This document shows, piece by piece, positions 27,437-36,761 of a stretch of 64,000 nucleotides of DNA; the stretch's first letter is position 1, and every line of letters begins with the position of its first letter. The DNA is from Candidatus Thiodiazotropha endoloripes (lineage in GTDB: Bacteria > Pseudomonadota > Gammaproteobacteria > Chromatiales > Chromatiaceae). The stretch lies in the NCBI RefSeq assembly GCF_001708965.1, contig NZ_LVJW01000006.1, positions 372,001 to 436,000 on the forward strand, read 5' to 3'. Under the pieces are notes generated by a model that did not search any database, was not told where the DNA came from, and saw nothing but the letters and a program-made list of their open reading frames with translations. The position numbers were made by a program, and so were the translations under genes.

Positions 27437-29368
27437 GTGAAACACTCATTGCTACTCCGCTTTGGAACTGTCATCACCATACTGTTCATCCTGGCGCTCT
27501 CCGGGATGATCAGTTCGATGATTATTGCAGAGACAGCTGAAGGCTATGCGGCCGCAATCAATCAGGCTGGCACCTTACGCATGCAGTCATACCGCATTGC
27601 CAGCAGTCTGGTACACGGCAATCCAAACGGCAATCGCCCAGACAACAGGTCCAGACTGCTGGTGGATGAGTACAATCAGCGTATTCACAGCCCGCGTATT
27701 CACGATGTCCTGGCCAAAGGTGCGGGAGATGAGGTCAACAACACCTACCATCGCGTTGAGAGTCAGTGGCGACGGCTGATGTTACCCAATCTCAACAACT
27801 ACCTGATGATGACTGAAACATTGGATTCCACGGCCCGGGTGACTAAAAAAATCGAGATCAGTCGACAGACCTATCTCTCGCTGGTAGACGGTTTCGTGGA
27901 TGACATACACAGTTTCGTTGAAGCCTTGGAGATTGAAGCGGAACAGAAAAACGAGCAGCTCCGTCTGATCCAGATCATACTGCTGAGCTTCACTTTTCTG
28001 GTTGCCCTGGTAAGTCTCTACCTGACAAAAATTTCCGTTCTGAATCCCCTGCGCAATCTACTCGCCTGTGCCAAGGCGGTGCGTCACGGTGATTTTTCAG
28101 TAAGAAGCCGCTTTTTAAGCGAAGATGAACTGGGTCAGCTAAGCCATGCTTTCAATCTGATGGCAGACAACCTGTCTGTGATCTATTCAGATCTGGAAGA
28201 CCGCGTGGAAGAGAAAACCCAGGATCTGGAACAGAGTAATCGCACCCTCGAACTGCTCTACTCGACAACCAAACGATTGAGTGATTCATCCCTCAACGAG
28301 CAGGTTCTGATTGCCGTGATTCACGATATCGAAGCCCTGCTCGGAGTCAGCAACGGGACGATCTGCCTGGGTCAGCCCGGAGACCACCAGGCCTATCGGT
28401 ACGCCTCGACCAGGAATCAGGATATCCTGCTCAACGACCACAAGGATGGCCAATGCGCGATGTGTCTTGGGGATGGGGAAACCCACAGATTTCAGACCTG
28501 TGATCCAACCACCGGAAAGCGGATCAACATCTTTTCAACCCCGATTCGGGATAAAGCCCAGTACTACGGTATTCTGATGGTCGAACTGCAGACATCACAG
28601 GAGCTCGAGGATTGGCAGGCACGCCTGCTGGAAACCGTTGCCAGTCACATCGGCCTGGCGATCTCGGTCACTCAGCAGGATATCCAAAACCGTAAAATGT
28701 CCCTGATGGAAGAACGCAGCGTCATAGCCAGAGAACTGCACGATTCGATCGCCCAATCACTCTCCTATCTGAAGATTCAGGTGGCGCGCCTCGAAAAAGC
28801 CCTGAATGATGACCTGCCGAAAGAGGATGTACTGCAGATCAGTTCCGTATTGAGGTCGGCACTGAATGGCGCCTATCGACAGCTGAGAGAGCTGCTCACC
28901 ACCTTCCGACTCAGGGTTACCGATGCCAATCTCGGCAGACTGATCAATCAGACCGTGGATGAGTTTACCAATCGCTCCGGTATTCCGATTGAATTCATCA
29001 ATACCCTGGGTAACTGCCAATTTACACCAAATGCCGAGATACATATCATTCAAATCATTCGAGAAGCGCTCTCCAACGTGATACGCCATGCGAATGCCAC
29101 CGAAGCAAGAGTGAGTATGGATTGCGACCATCAGGGTCTGGTGACAGTCAACATCGAGGACAACGGCATTGGCATAGATGGTGAAGGTGATATGATGCAA
29201 CACTATGGACTGCCGATCATGAAAGAGCGGGCGGAACATTTGGGTGGCGAACTACGCATCAATGAGTCACCGATAGGCGGAACACAGATCAATCTTGTTT
29301 TCACGATTGCTGATATCTCAAACCGGGAATCACAACGCCTTTTTACCGAGCAATTGAAAGATGCCTGA
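27437..29368 (+). CDS. narX: Nitrate/nitrite sensor histidine kinase, NarX type
   Basis: A 643-residue inner-membrane kinase. Two transmembrane helices (about 9-30 and 178-198) flank a periplasmic nitrate-sensing domain. The conserved P-box reads AAINQAGTLRMQSYRIA. A HAMP segment follows, then a GAF-like central module with cysteines in CAMCLGDGE and RFQTC, as in NarX. The HisKA_3 H-box is ARELHDSIAQSLSYLK and the ATPase has EDNGIGI. The start is GTG at 27437 with AGGAGA seven bases upstream; an ATG five bases earlier is out of frame and stops after two codons. It overlaps narL by eight bases. It should control nitrate-responsive genes such as the nap operon next door. Confidence 0.92.
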   Translation: MKHSLLLRFGTVITILFILALSGMISSMIIAETAEGYAAAINQAGTLRMQSYRIASSLVHGNPNGNRPDNRSRLLVDEYNQRIHSPRIHDVLAKGAGDEVNNTYHRVESQWRRLMLPNLNNYLMMTETLDSTARVTKKIEISRQTYLSLVDGFVDDIHSFVEALEIEAEQKNEQLRLIQIILLSFTFLVALVSLYLTKISVLNPLRNLLACAKAVRHGDFSVRSRFLSEDELGQLSHAFNLMADNLSVIYSDLEDRVEEKTQDLEQSNRTLELLYSTTKRLSDSSLNEQVLIAVIHDIEALLGVSNGTICLGQPGDHQAYRYASTRNQDILLNDHKDGQCAMCLGDGETHRFQTCDPTTGKRINIFSTPIRDKAQYYGILMVELQTSQELEDWQARLLETVASHIGLAISVTQQDIQNRKMSLMEERSVIARELHDSIAQSLSYLKIQVARLEKALNDDLPKEDVLQISSVLRSALNGAYRQLRELLTTFRLRVTDANLGRLINQTVDEFTNRSGIPIEFINTLGNCQFTPNAEIHIIQIIREALSNVIRHANATEARVSMDCDHQGLVTVNIEDNGIGIDGEGDMMQHYGLPIMKERAEHLGGELRINESPIGGTQINLVFTIADISNRESQRLFTEQLKDA

Positions 29369-30020
29369 ACAACACTACACCCTGCTGGCAATTGACGATC
29401 ACCCACTTTTCAGAAAAGGTGTCTCCGATCTGATCGATATGGATCCAAGTCTTGAACTGATCGGTGAAGCGGCCAACGGCGAGGACGGCCTGGTGCTGGC
29501 GCGGGAGTTCAATCCGGACCTGATACTGCTCGACATCAATATGAAGGGCACCAACGGCCTTGAAACCCTGAAGGCGATCAAGAGCTTTCAACTCGATTCC
29601 CGTATTCTGATGCTCACTGTCTCAGATAATGAAGAGGATGTGCTCGCGGCACTGAAAAATGGCGCAGATGGCTATCTGTTGAAGGATATGGAGCCGGAAG
29701 ATATTCTCAAATCGATCCGCAAGGCGGTTGAGGGCACCGTGGTCATCAGCGACCATTTGACCCAACTGCTGGCAAAAGCGCTGCGTGAGGACGATAGACT
29801 GGATACTCAATCCACCATGCCGGATCTCACCTCAAGGGAAAAGGAGATTCTTCAGCACATTGCCCAGGGACTGAGCAATAAACAGATCGCTACCAACCTT
29901 GCCATCTCAGAAGGCACTGTCAAAGTGCATGTCAAACATCTGCTGAAAAAGCTCAATCTCCACTCCAGAACCGAGGCGGCCGTTTGGGCCCTCAACCAGG
30001 GAAAAAAACCTTCCAGCTGA
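29361..30020 (+). CDS. narL: Two-component response regulator, NarL/FixJ family
   Basis: A 219-residue DNA-binding regulator. The receiver domain has DDHPLF acidic residues, phospho-acceptor Asp in LILLDINMKG, and Lys in GYLLKDMEPED. The C-terminal LuxR-type helix-turn-helix is LTSREKEILQHIAQG, then SNKQIATNLAISEGTVKVHV. It overlaps narX by eight bases and is its obvious partner. A NarL-type 7-2-7 palindrome 117 bp downstream of its stop, in the nap promoter region, is a likely target. Confidence 0.93.
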   Translation: MPEQHYTLLAIDDHPLFRKGVSDLIDMDPSLELIGEAANGEDGLVLAREFNPDLILLDINMKGTNGLETLKAIKSFQLDSRILMLTVSDNEEDVLAALKNGADGYLLKDMEPEDILKSIRKAVEGTVVISDHLTQLLAKALREDDRLDTQSTMPDLTSREKEILQHIAQGLSNKQIATNLAISEGTVKVHVKHLLKKLNLHSRTEAAVWALNQGKKPSS

Positions 30021-30136
30021 ACCTCTCTCCAGGGCTTGTTCAAATCAAACGCGATCCCCGCAATCGATATTCCATCCCTACCGCCAGTTATTACCCATAA
30101 CGAATTAGCGGCTACTCACATTGAGGTATTCATTCC

Positions 30137-30152
30137 TACCAATATATTGGTA
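30137..30152. promoter_or_regulatory. NarL/NarP-type 7-2-7 binding site
   Basis: TACCAATATATTGGTA is a perfect palindrome of two seven-base half-sites separated by two bases, the geometry established for NarL and NarP. Each half differs from the TACYYMT consensus at one place. It lies about 180 bp before napF and about 62 bp upstream of an FNR-type box. Confidence 0.65.
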
Positions 30153-30198
30153 AGTTACTGTTTTTTATTATTTTTTTCTTAAGATTTCGTATTGTTTC

Positions 30199-30212
30199 TT
30201 GATCCGAATCAA
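30199..30212. promoter_or_regulatory. FNR/ANR-type box upstream of napF
   Basis: TTGATCCGAATCAA matches the FNR consensus TTGAT-N4-ATCAA exactly. It lies about 105 bp before the napF start. Anaerobic activation of the nap operon by an FNR-type regulator is therefore expected. A well-formed -10 element at the expected distance is not obvious. Confidence 0.8.
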
Positions 30213-30315
30213 AGCAGTATTAAGGGCCTGGTGAAACACTTTCAGAAGCAAAAACATTGCGCCTCATAAAGGCCAATCAAATTCGACTGAACTCTATCAA
30301 CCGAGGTCGCGACTG

Positions 30316-30828
30316 TTGTCAAGAAACATCGACAGATCACAGTTTTTACGTGGTGACTTGCGCGGTCGACAAAGCGAGATACGACCACCCTGGTCGCAAT
30401 CTGAAAGCAGCTTTACTGAACTTTGCGAACGCTGCAACGACTGCATTGGAGCCTGCCCCCAGAAGATCATTACGCTGGGTTCTGCCGGTTTTCCAAAAAT
30501 CGATTTCTCTGTCGCCCAGTGCACATTTTGCGGCGATTGCGTAAAGGCCTGCAAACACCAGGCTCTGGGCTTTGACAGCGATCCGAACATGGCACCCTGG
30601 CACCTCGAACTGAGTATCGAAAAGAGCTGCCTGTCGCAAAACGGCGTGGTCTGCAGAAGCTGTGGCGATATCTGCGAAGAGGCTGCCATCTGCTTCAAGC
30701 TTGCTACCAGGGGGCGTTCCCTGCCACAGGTTGATCAGCAAAAGTGTAATAGCTGTGGAGCCTGTATTTCAGTTTGCCCCAGTCATTCCATTTCCATTTT
30801 GCCAGGCACACAGACCCAAGCGGCCTGA
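30316..30828 (+). CDS. napF: Periplasmic nitrate reductase accessory ferredoxin NapF
   Basis: A 170-residue cytoplasmic iron-sulfur protein, NapF, which interacts with NapA before export. It opens with a short basic region leading to RPPWSQSESSF, like NapF (IRPPW). Cysteine groups CERCNDCIGACP, CTFCGDCVKACK and CNSCGACISVCP bind [4Fe-4S] clusters; further cysteines are in VCRSCGDICEE. The start is probably TTG at 30316, with GAGGT upstream; no better start fits the family length. It is the first gene of napFDAGHBC. Confidence 0.9.
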   Translation: MSRNIDRSQFLRGDLRGRQSEIRPPWSQSESSFTELCERCNDCIGACPQKIITLGSAGFPKIDFSVAQCTFCGDCVKACKHQALGFDSDPNMAPWHLELSIEKSCLSQNGVVCRSCGDICEEAAICFKLATRGRSLPQVDQQKCNSCGACISVCPSHSISILPGTQTQAA

Positions 30829-30855
30829 CAGACCAATGCGAGGAATAAGCCATAC

Positions 30856-31125
30856 ATGAATATATGCAGCCTGATTGTCTATACGAAACCCGACCATGGC
30901 CCACAGGTCTCCAAACGTCTAACGCAATACCAAGGTGTGGAAGTCCACGGTGGAATGATAGAGGACAAACTGATTGTTACCGTGGAAGACGAGGGTGAAT
31001 CCATGTCACCGGTTTCAGACACTATGAATGAACTGCGCAATGTGGATGGCGTGGTGAGCACAACTTTGATTTATCACTATGGCGGTGAAGAGTCGATGGA
31101 GGAAATGAACCGTGAAATTAACTAG
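30856..31125 (+). CDS. napD: NapD, chaperone for the NapA twin-arginine signal
   Basis: An 89-residue small ferredoxin-like-fold protein that binds the Tat signal peptide of NapA and prevents premature export. Typical features are [31 protein letters not shown] and the [21 protein letters not shown] region. Its end overlaps the napA start by 14 bases, implying translational coupling. GAGGAATAAGCC precedes the start. Confidence 0.93.
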   Translation: MNICSLIVYTKPDHGPQVSKRLTQYQGVEVHGGMIEDKLIVTVEDEGESMSPVSDTMNELRNVDGVVSTTLIYHYGGEESMEEMNREIN

Positions 31126-33682
31126 AAGAGATTTTATAAAAAGCAATGCTGTAGCAGCCGCCGCATCCGTGGCCGGCGTCACCCTTCCTGTGTCCAGCGC
31201 CGTTGCTGCCGATGCAGATGATGGCATCCGTTGGGACAAAGCGGCCTGCCGCTACTGCGGTACCGGTTGCAGTGTTTTGATGGGAGTCAAAGACGGTAAG
31301 GTCGTCGCCAGTCAGGGCGATCCGGATGCACCGGTCAACAAGGGCCTGAACTGTATCAAGGGTTACTTTCTGCCGAAGATCCTCTACGGAGAGGATCGTC
31401 TGACCAAACCGTTGCTGAGAAAGACCAACGGCAAATATGACAAAAACGGCAAGTTTGAGGCCGTCAGCTGGGAAGAGGCTTTCCAGACCATGGCTGATAA
31501 ATGGGTTGCCGCACGTAAGGCCAAAGGGCCCAAGGGTGTGGGCATGTTCGGCTCAGGTCAGTGGACCGTATGGGAAGGCTATGCCGCACAGAAACTGCTG
31601 AAGGCAGGATTCCGCTCCAACAGTCTGGAACCCAATGCACGCCACTGTATGGCTTCTGCCGTGGGCGCTTTCATGCGCGCTTTCGGTATCGATGAGCCGA
31701 TGGGCTGCTATGACGATCTGGAACACGCCGATGTATTCGTGCTCTGGGGCGCCAACATGGCGGAGATGCATCCGATTCTCTGGTCCCGCCTCACCGATAC
31801 CCGTCTGACCAAACCCGGTTGTGAAGTCCATGTACTCTCAACCTTCGAGCATCGCTGCTACGAGCTGGCTGATAACGGCATGATCTTTGAGCCCCAGACC
31901 GATCTGGCGATCCTCAACTACATTGCCAACTACATCATTCAGAACAAGGCTTATAACAAGGAGTTTATCGACAAGCACGTCAATTTCACCAAGACGCCAA
32001 CCGATATCGGTTATGGTCTGCGTGCCAGTGATCCACGCGAGAAGGCGGCGAAAAATCGCAATAAGGGCAAGCTCTCCAAGATCAGTTTCGAAGAGTATGC
32101 CAAATCGGTTGAGCCCTACACCCTGGAGTACACCTCAAAACTCTCCAAGGTTCCGAAGGATCAGCTGCTGAAACTGGCCAAGGCCTATGCGGATCCGAAT
32201 AAGAAGGTCTCCTCTTACTGGACCATGGGCTTCAACCAGCACACCCGCGGCGTCTGGGTCAACGGCCTCTGCTACAACGTCCATCTGCTGATGGGTAAGA
32301 TCGCCGAGCCGGGCAACAGTCCCTTCTCCCTCACCGGTCAGCCATCCGCCTGCGGCACCGCCCGCGAGGTTGGTACCTTTACTCACAGGTTGCCCGCAGA
32401 CCTGGTGACCAAGAAGGATGCCCACTGTAAGTTCGCGGAGAAGACCTGGAAGCTGCCTGCCGGAACCATTCCCCGGGCCAATGGTAAAACCGATGGCGCT
32501 GACCAGACCGATATCAGTGGCAAACCCATGGGCAAGACACTGATCCATGCGGTCGCCATGCATCGGGCACTCAACGACGGCAAGATGAATACCTTCTGGG
32601 TCATGTGTAACAACAACATGCAGGCCGCCGCCAACATGAATGACGAGAGTTATCCCGGTTGGCGCAATCCGGACAACTTCATCACTGTATCCGACCCCTA
32701 TCCAACCGTATCGGCCCAGGCAGCGGATCTGATCCTGCCCACCGCGATGTGGATCGAAAAGGAGGGTGCCTATGGCAACGCTGAGCGGCGTACCCAGTTC
32801 TGGCGCCAGCAGGTCGCTGCACCCGGCGAAGCGAAATCCGATGTATGGCAGGTCATGGAGTTCGCCAAGTACGTCAAAGTGAAAGATGTCTGGCCCGAAG
32901 ATCTGATCGCCAAGATGCCTGAGTACGCCGACAAGACTCTGTTCGATGTGCTCTATGCCAACGGCCAGGTGGATAAGTTCCCGGTAGAGCAGGTCACTGA
33001 CAGCCGGGGCAACAAGTATGAAAACGACGAGTCCAAAGACTTCGGTTTCTATGTGCAGAAAGGGCTGTTCGAAGAGTATCGCCTGTTCAACTCTGCGGAG
33101 GGGATCCCGAAGAAGGGCCACGAAATGGCCGACTTCGACGCCTACCACAAGGTGCGTGGCCTGCGTTGGCCGGTGATCGATGGCAAGGAGACCCTGTGGC
33201 GCTTCCGCGAAGGCTACGACCCCCATGTAGCCAAGGGTGAAGGGGTTAAATTCTATGGCAAGCCCGATGGCAGAGCCAACATCATTACCGCCCCCTATGA
33301 GCCCGCCGCCGAGCCGCCGGACAAAGAGTACGATCTGTGGCTCTGCACCGGACGTGTACTTGAGCACTGGCACTCTGGCTCCATGACCCGCCGGGTACCC
33401 GAGCTCTATCGTGCTGTTCCGGATGCGGTGGTCTACATGCATCCGAAAGATGCCAAGAAAAGGCGTCTGCGTAATGGTGCACTGGCCAAGCTCACCTCCC
33501 GTCGCGGCGAAATCGTCTGCAAGGTCGACACCAAAGGTAGAAACAAATGTCCCGAGGGACTGGTGTTCGTACCCTGGTTCGATGCGGGACGCCTGGTCAA
33601 CAAGCTGACCCTCGACCAGACCGATCCGCTCTCGAAAGAGACGGATTACAAAAAGTGTGGTGTGAAGATCAGCCGGGCCTGA
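31112..33682 (+). CDS. napA: Periplasmic nitrate reductase, catalytic subunit NapA
   Basis: An 856-residue molybdenum bis-MGD enzyme that reduces nitrate to nitrite in the periplasm. A twin-arginine signal ([15 protein letters not shown]) ends near residue 33. The [4Fe-4S] cluster motif is [13 protein letters not shown], with the fourth Cys in GLNCIKGYF. The molybdenum-ligand Cys is in [13 protein letters not shown]. The C-terminal molybdopterin dinucleotide-binding domain includes [17 protein letters not shown]. Length is slightly above the E. coli protein. NapA receives electrons from NapB/NapC, and its cofactor requires moaA, encoded at the end of this cluster. Confidence 0.97.
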   Translation: MKLTRRDFIKSNAVAAAASVAGVTLPVSSAVAADADDGIRWDKAACRYCGTGCSVLMGVKDGKVVASQGDPDAPVNKGLNCIKGYFLPKILYGEDRLTKPLLRKTNGKYDKNGKFEAVSWEEAFQTMADKWVAARKAKGPKGVGMFGSGQWTVWEGYAAQKLLKAGFRSNSLEPNARHCMASAVGAFMRAFGIDEPMGCYDDLEHADVFVLWGANMAEMHPILWSRLTDTRLTKPGCEVHVLSTFEHRCYELADNGMIFEPQTDLAILNYIANYIIQNKAYNKEFIDKHVNFTKTPTDIGYGLRASDPREKAAKNRNKGKLSKISFEEYAKSVEPYTLEYTSKLSKVPKDQLLKLAKAYADPNKKVSSYWTMGFNQHTRGVWVNGLCYNVHLLMGKIAEPGNSPFSLTGQPSACGTAREVGTFTHRLPADLVTKKDAHCKFAEKTWKLPAGTIPRANGKTDGADQTDISGKPMGKTLIHAVAMHRALNDGKMNTFWVMCNNNMQAAANMNDESYPGWRNPDNFITVSDPYPTVSAQAADLILPTAMWIEKEGAYGNAERRTQFWRQQVAAPGEAKSDVWQVMEFAKYVKVKDVWPEDLIAKMPEYADKTLFDVLYANGQVDKFPVEQVTDSRGNKYENDESKDFGFYVQKGLFEEYRLFNSAEGIPKKGHEMADFDAYHKVRGLRWPVIDGKETLWRFREGYDPHVAKGEGVKFYGKPDGRANIITAPYEPAAEPPDKEYDLWLCTGRVLEHWHSGSMTRRVPELYRAVPDAVVYMHPKDAKKRRLRNGALAKLTSRRGEIVCKVDTKGRNKCPEGLVFVPWFDAGRLVNKLTLDQTDPLSKETDYKKCGVKISRA

Positions 33683-33700
33683 TGGGCTGAAATCAGCAGA

Positions 33701-33723
33701 GGGGTGCGGCATGGCCGCACCCC
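33701..33723 (+). other. Strong hairpin between napA and napG
   Basis: GGGGTGCGGC (33701-33710) pairs with GCCGCACCCC (33714-33723) around a three-base loop; GCAG and CTGC outside extend it. It lies 18 bases after the napA stop in a 112-bp gap, the largest inside the operon. It has no T-run and probably protects the napFDA transcript end or lowers napGHBC expression. Confidence 0.6.
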
Positions 33724-33794
33724 CCGCTGCCCTCATCGGCTGTGGCGTTGCCACTGCTGAAAGCAAGTAAACTGAAAGCGTTTTTTTATTAGAG

Positions 33795-34652
33795 ATGTCA
33801 GACAGCAAGGACAAAAACGAGCTCAACCGCAGACAGTTCCTGGGCAATATGCTCAAGACCGCCTGTGGGGTGGGATTGGTCGGACTGGGGTTGGGTGCCT
33901 ATTCAAAGCGGGCCTCCACCATGCCAGCCAACTATATCCGTCCCCCCGGCGCCCTGCCGGAGGAGGATTTTCTCGGCGCCTGCATTCGCTGCGGCCTGTG
34001 TGTGCGTGACTGTCCCTACGATATTCTGTTTCTGGGTGAAGTGGGAGATGAAGTTGCCACCGGCACGCCCTATTTCATCGCCCGCACCGGACCTTGCGAA
34101 ATGTGTGAGGATATTCCCTGTGTGGTTGCCTGCCCCACCAATGCCCTCGATCATGACTTGAAGGATATTGAAGAGTCCCGCATGGGGCTGGCAGTCCTGA
34201 TCGACCAGGAAAACTGCATCGCCTTCCACGGACTGCGCTGTGAAGTCTGTTTCAACGTCTGCCCGATCCGTAACCGGGCCATCACCCTGGACATGCAGCA
34301 TAACACCCGCTCAGGGAAACATGCCCTGTTCATCCCTGTCGTCCACTCCGATGCCTGCACCGGCTGTGGACTGTGTGAGCGGGCCTGCATCCTGGAGGAA
34401 GCGGCAATCAAAGTATTCCCCATGCACCTGGCTAAAGGTGAATTGGGCAAACACTACCGCCTCGGCTGGGAAGAGAAGGAGAAGGCCGGGGAAGCACTGG
34501 TCACGCCCGATACCGAGCACCGCTACAACCTGCCTGATGGGGTGCGGTACGACCTGCAGGGTGAGGGTTTGATCATCGATGGTGAGGCTGAAGAGACACC
34601 TTTCTCTTCAAATCCTCTGGATACACTCAATAGCGGATTCATGGACAAGTAG
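33795..34652 (+). CDS. napG: Ferredoxin-type protein NapG
   Basis: A 285-residue exported iron-sulfur protein that, with NapH, forms a quinol-oxidising route to NapA. It begins with a Tat-like signal (NRRQFLGNMLKTACG) followed by a hydrophobic stretch. Four cysteine groups for [4Fe-4S] clusters are visible: CIRCGLCVRDCP, CEMCEDIPCVVACP, CEVCFNVCP and CTGCGLCERAC. The next gene, napH, begins one base after its stop. The start has only a weak ribosome site (TTAGAG), in keeping with the hairpin upstream. Confidence 0.94.
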   Translation: MSDSKDKNELNRRQFLGNMLKTACGVGLVGLGLGAYSKRASTMPANYIRPPGALPEEDFLGACIRCGLCVRDCPYDILFLGEVGDEVATGTPYFIARTGPCEMCEDIPCVVACPTNALDHDLKDIEESRMGLAVLIDQENCIAFHGLRCEVCFNVCPIRNRAITLDMQHNTRSGKHALFIPVVHSDACTGCGLCERACILEEAAIKVFPMHLAKGELGKHYRLGWEEKEKAGEALVTPDTEHRYNLPDGVRYDLQGEGLIIDGEAEETPFSSNPLDTLNSGFMDK

Positions 34653-34653
34653 C

Positions 34654-35562
34654 ATGGTGGATATGACGACATTGGGTGACGACGCCATCGCGGCCAAAGG
34701 CTGGTTGAAGTCCCACAAGTACCTGATCCTGAGACGAGTCAGTCAGCTCGGCATTCTCGCCCTGTTTCTCGCTGGGCCCTGGTTCGGCCTATGGATCGTC
34801 AAGGGTAATCTGGCATCCAGTCTGACCTTGGATCTACTGCCGCTTACCGACCCCTACGTGTTGTTGCAGGCGAGTCTATCCGGCGTGGTGCCTGAGACCG
34901 CTGCCATCATCGGCGTGGTGATCGTGCTGGCGTTCTATTTTCTAGTCGGTGGTCGGGTCTACTGCTCCTGGGTCTGCCCGGTCAACATGGTGACCGACCT
35001 GGCCGCCTGGCTGCGACGAAAACTGGGTATCAGAAGTAACTCCCAGTTCTCCCGCAGCACACGCTATTGGATGTTGGCCTTGACCCTGATCCTGCCGCTG
35101 CTGGTTACCGGCGGCATCATCTGGGAACTGGTCAATCCGGTCTCCATGATGTTCCGGGGAATCGTCTTCGGCATGGGGGCTGCCTGGGTAATGGTTTTGG
35201 GCATCTTTCTGTTTGATCTGATCGTTGCCAAAGATGGCTGGTGCGGACATATCTGCCCGGTAGGCGCTTTCTACAATCTGGTGGGCAGTAAAAGTCCGCT
35301 CAGGGTCAATGCGCTTGAGCGCCAGGCCTGCAACGACTGCATGGAGTGTTATGTGGTCTGTCCCGAACCCCAGGTTATCAAACCGGCTCTGAAAGGTGAG
35401 AAGCAGGGGGCGACCCCGGTGATTCTCTCATCCGACTGTACCAATTGCGGGCGCTGTATCGATATCTGCGCCAAAGACGTTTTCAGTTATGGCGGTCGTC
35501 ACGCCAAAAAAAATGACGGCTTGAAACGCGAAGGTGAAATCAGTCAGGGCGCTCAAGCCTGA
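34654..35562 (+). CDS. napH: Quinol dehydrogenase membrane component NapH
   Basis: A 302-residue inner-membrane ferredoxin-type protein. About four transmembrane helices are visible (for example ILALFLAGPWFGLWIV and AIIGVVIVLAFYFLVGG). CSWVCPVNM and CGHICPVGAF are the conserved membrane-associated CxxxCP motifs. Two C-terminal [4Fe-4S] groups read CNDCMECYVVCPE and CTNCGRCIDICA. The ATG at 34654, one base after the napG stop, gives the standard start, MVDMTTLGDDAI; the frame is open further upstream inside napG, but that region is not NapH sequence. Confidence 0.94.
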   Translation: MVDMTTLGDDAIAAKGWLKSHKYLILRRVSQLGILALFLAGPWFGLWIVKGNLASSLTLDLLPLTDPYVLLQASLSGVVPETAAIIGVVIVLAFYFLVGGRVYCSWVCPVNMVTDLAAWLRRKLGIRSNSQFSRSTRYWMLALTLILPLLVTGGIIWELVNPVSMMFRGIVFGMGAAWVMVLGIFLFDLIVAKDGWCGHICPVGAFYNLVGSKSPLRVNALERQACNDCMECYVVCPEPQVIKPALKGEKQGATPVILSSDCTNCGRCIDICAKDVFSYGGRHAKKNDGLKREGEISQGAQA

Positions 35563-35613
35563 CTGGCAGTTCCAAACAATTTCTGAATCTAGAGAGTGAT
35601 GATGGAGAAAGGT

Positions 35614-36039
35614 ATGAAAAAGATCGCATTAAAAACCATTGCGGCACTAGCAGCCATATTCCTGTCCACAGCTGTCCTGGCCGATGTGCAATCCCTGCGG
35701 GGCGACAAGCTGGATACGATGGCGAAAAAACCCGCCAACATGAAGATTGTCAACATCAAAGGTGGCATTGAGCGCAGCTTCAAACTGCAGCCACCGATGG
35801 TGCCTCATGAAGTGGACAAGTATGAGATCAATCTGAAAATCAATGGCTGCATGAAGTGTCACAGCGAAGACACCTATGAGAAGGAGAAGGCACCCAAAGT
35901 CGGCGAAAGCCACTATATGGACCGGGATGGCAAGATGCTGAAGAGCCTCTCCAGCCGGCGCTACTTTTGTACCCAGTGCCATGCCGCTCAAATGGGCGCT
36001 GACCCACTGGTGCAAAACAACTTTCAAGGTGCCAAATAG
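35614..36039 (+). CDS. napB: Nitrate reductase dihaem cytochrome c subunit NapB
   Basis: A 141-residue periplasmic cytochrome c that passes electrons to NapA. A signal peptide covers residues 1-24 (cleavage near VLA-DV). Two haem-binding motifs are present, CMKCH and CTQCH, with nearby histidines in PPMVPHEVD and GESHYMDRDG as probable axial ligands. The ATG at 35614 has GGAG six bases upstream; a GTG at 35596 is in frame but would disturb the signal peptide. It lies between napH and napC in the usual order. Confidence 0.93.
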   Translation: MKKIALKTIAALAAIFLSTAVLADVQSLRGDKLDTMAKKPANMKIVNIKGGIERSFKLQPPMVPHEVDKYEINLKINGCMKCHSEDTYEKEKAPKVGESHYMDRDGKMLKSLSSRRYFCTQCHAAQMGADPLVQNNFQGAK

Positions 36040-36114
36040 GGGTTGGTCGGGTACCGCTCATCGAGCGGAGACCCAACCATTTGATGAGTAGTTGATCAAT
36101 AATCTGGTGTAACA

Positions 36115-36687
36115 ATGAGTGAGAGTAAAAAGCGTAGCGGACTGTTCCTGGTGGGTGTTGGCATCATTGCCGGTATCTTGCTCTGGGGTGGCTTCAACAC
36201 AGCCATGGAGATGACCAACACGGAGGAGTTCTGTATCTCCTGCCACGAGATGGAAAACACCGTCTATCAGGAGCTTCAGGAGACGATCCATTTCACCAAC
36301 CGGACCGGCGTACGCGCCACCTGTCCGGACTGTCATGTACCCAAAGAGTGGATACACAAGTTCGTACGTAAAATTCAGGCGACCAATGAGCTCTATCACA
36401 AAGTGATGGGCACCATCGACACGCCGGAGAAGTATGAAGCCAAACGTCTGGAACTGGCACAGAACGTCTGGCGCTCGATGAAAAAGACAGACTCACGGGA
36501 GTGTCGCAACTGTCACAAGTTCATCTCCATGGATCTGGACAAACAGGCACCGCGCAGCTCTGAACAGCACGACCCCCACTACTGGGATGCAGTGGACGGC
36601 AACGAGCCCCAGCAGACCTGTATCGACTGCCATAAAGGCATTGCCCATTCACTGCCCGAGGGTTTCGACCCGAATGCCAAATATTGA
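36115..36687 (+). CDS. napC: NapC/NirT-family tetrahaem cytochrome c
   Basis: A 190-residue membrane-anchored quinol dehydrogenase that feeds electrons to NapB. A single N-terminal helix (LFLVGVGIIAGILLWGG) anchors it to the inner membrane. Four haem motifs follow: CISCH, CPDCH, CRNCH and CIDCH. The start lies 75 bp after napB; the gap contains an imperfect stem-loop (36041-36079). With NapGH this gives two electron routes from quinol to NapAB, as in E. coli. Confidence 0.95.
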   Translation: MSESKKRSGLFLVGVGIIAGILLWGGFNTAMEMTNTEEFCISCHEMENTVYQELQETIHFTNRTGVRATCPDCHVPKEWIHKFVRKIQATNELYHKVMGTIDTPEKYEAKRLELAQNVWRSMKKTDSRECRNCHKFISMDLDKQAPRSSEQHDPHYWDAVDGNEPQQTCIDCHKGIAHSLPEGFDPNAKY

Positions 36688-36761
36688 CATTGATCGGCTG
36701 TTTTTGAATGATAAGCGGATGACTTGCAGGTAATTACAATACAACCAACCAAGAGGCAAGC

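Noticed and set aside
32135-33856. Long open frame antisense to napA and extending past it
   Set aside because: It mirrors the third-position bias of napA, has no family match, and napA itself is unambiguous.
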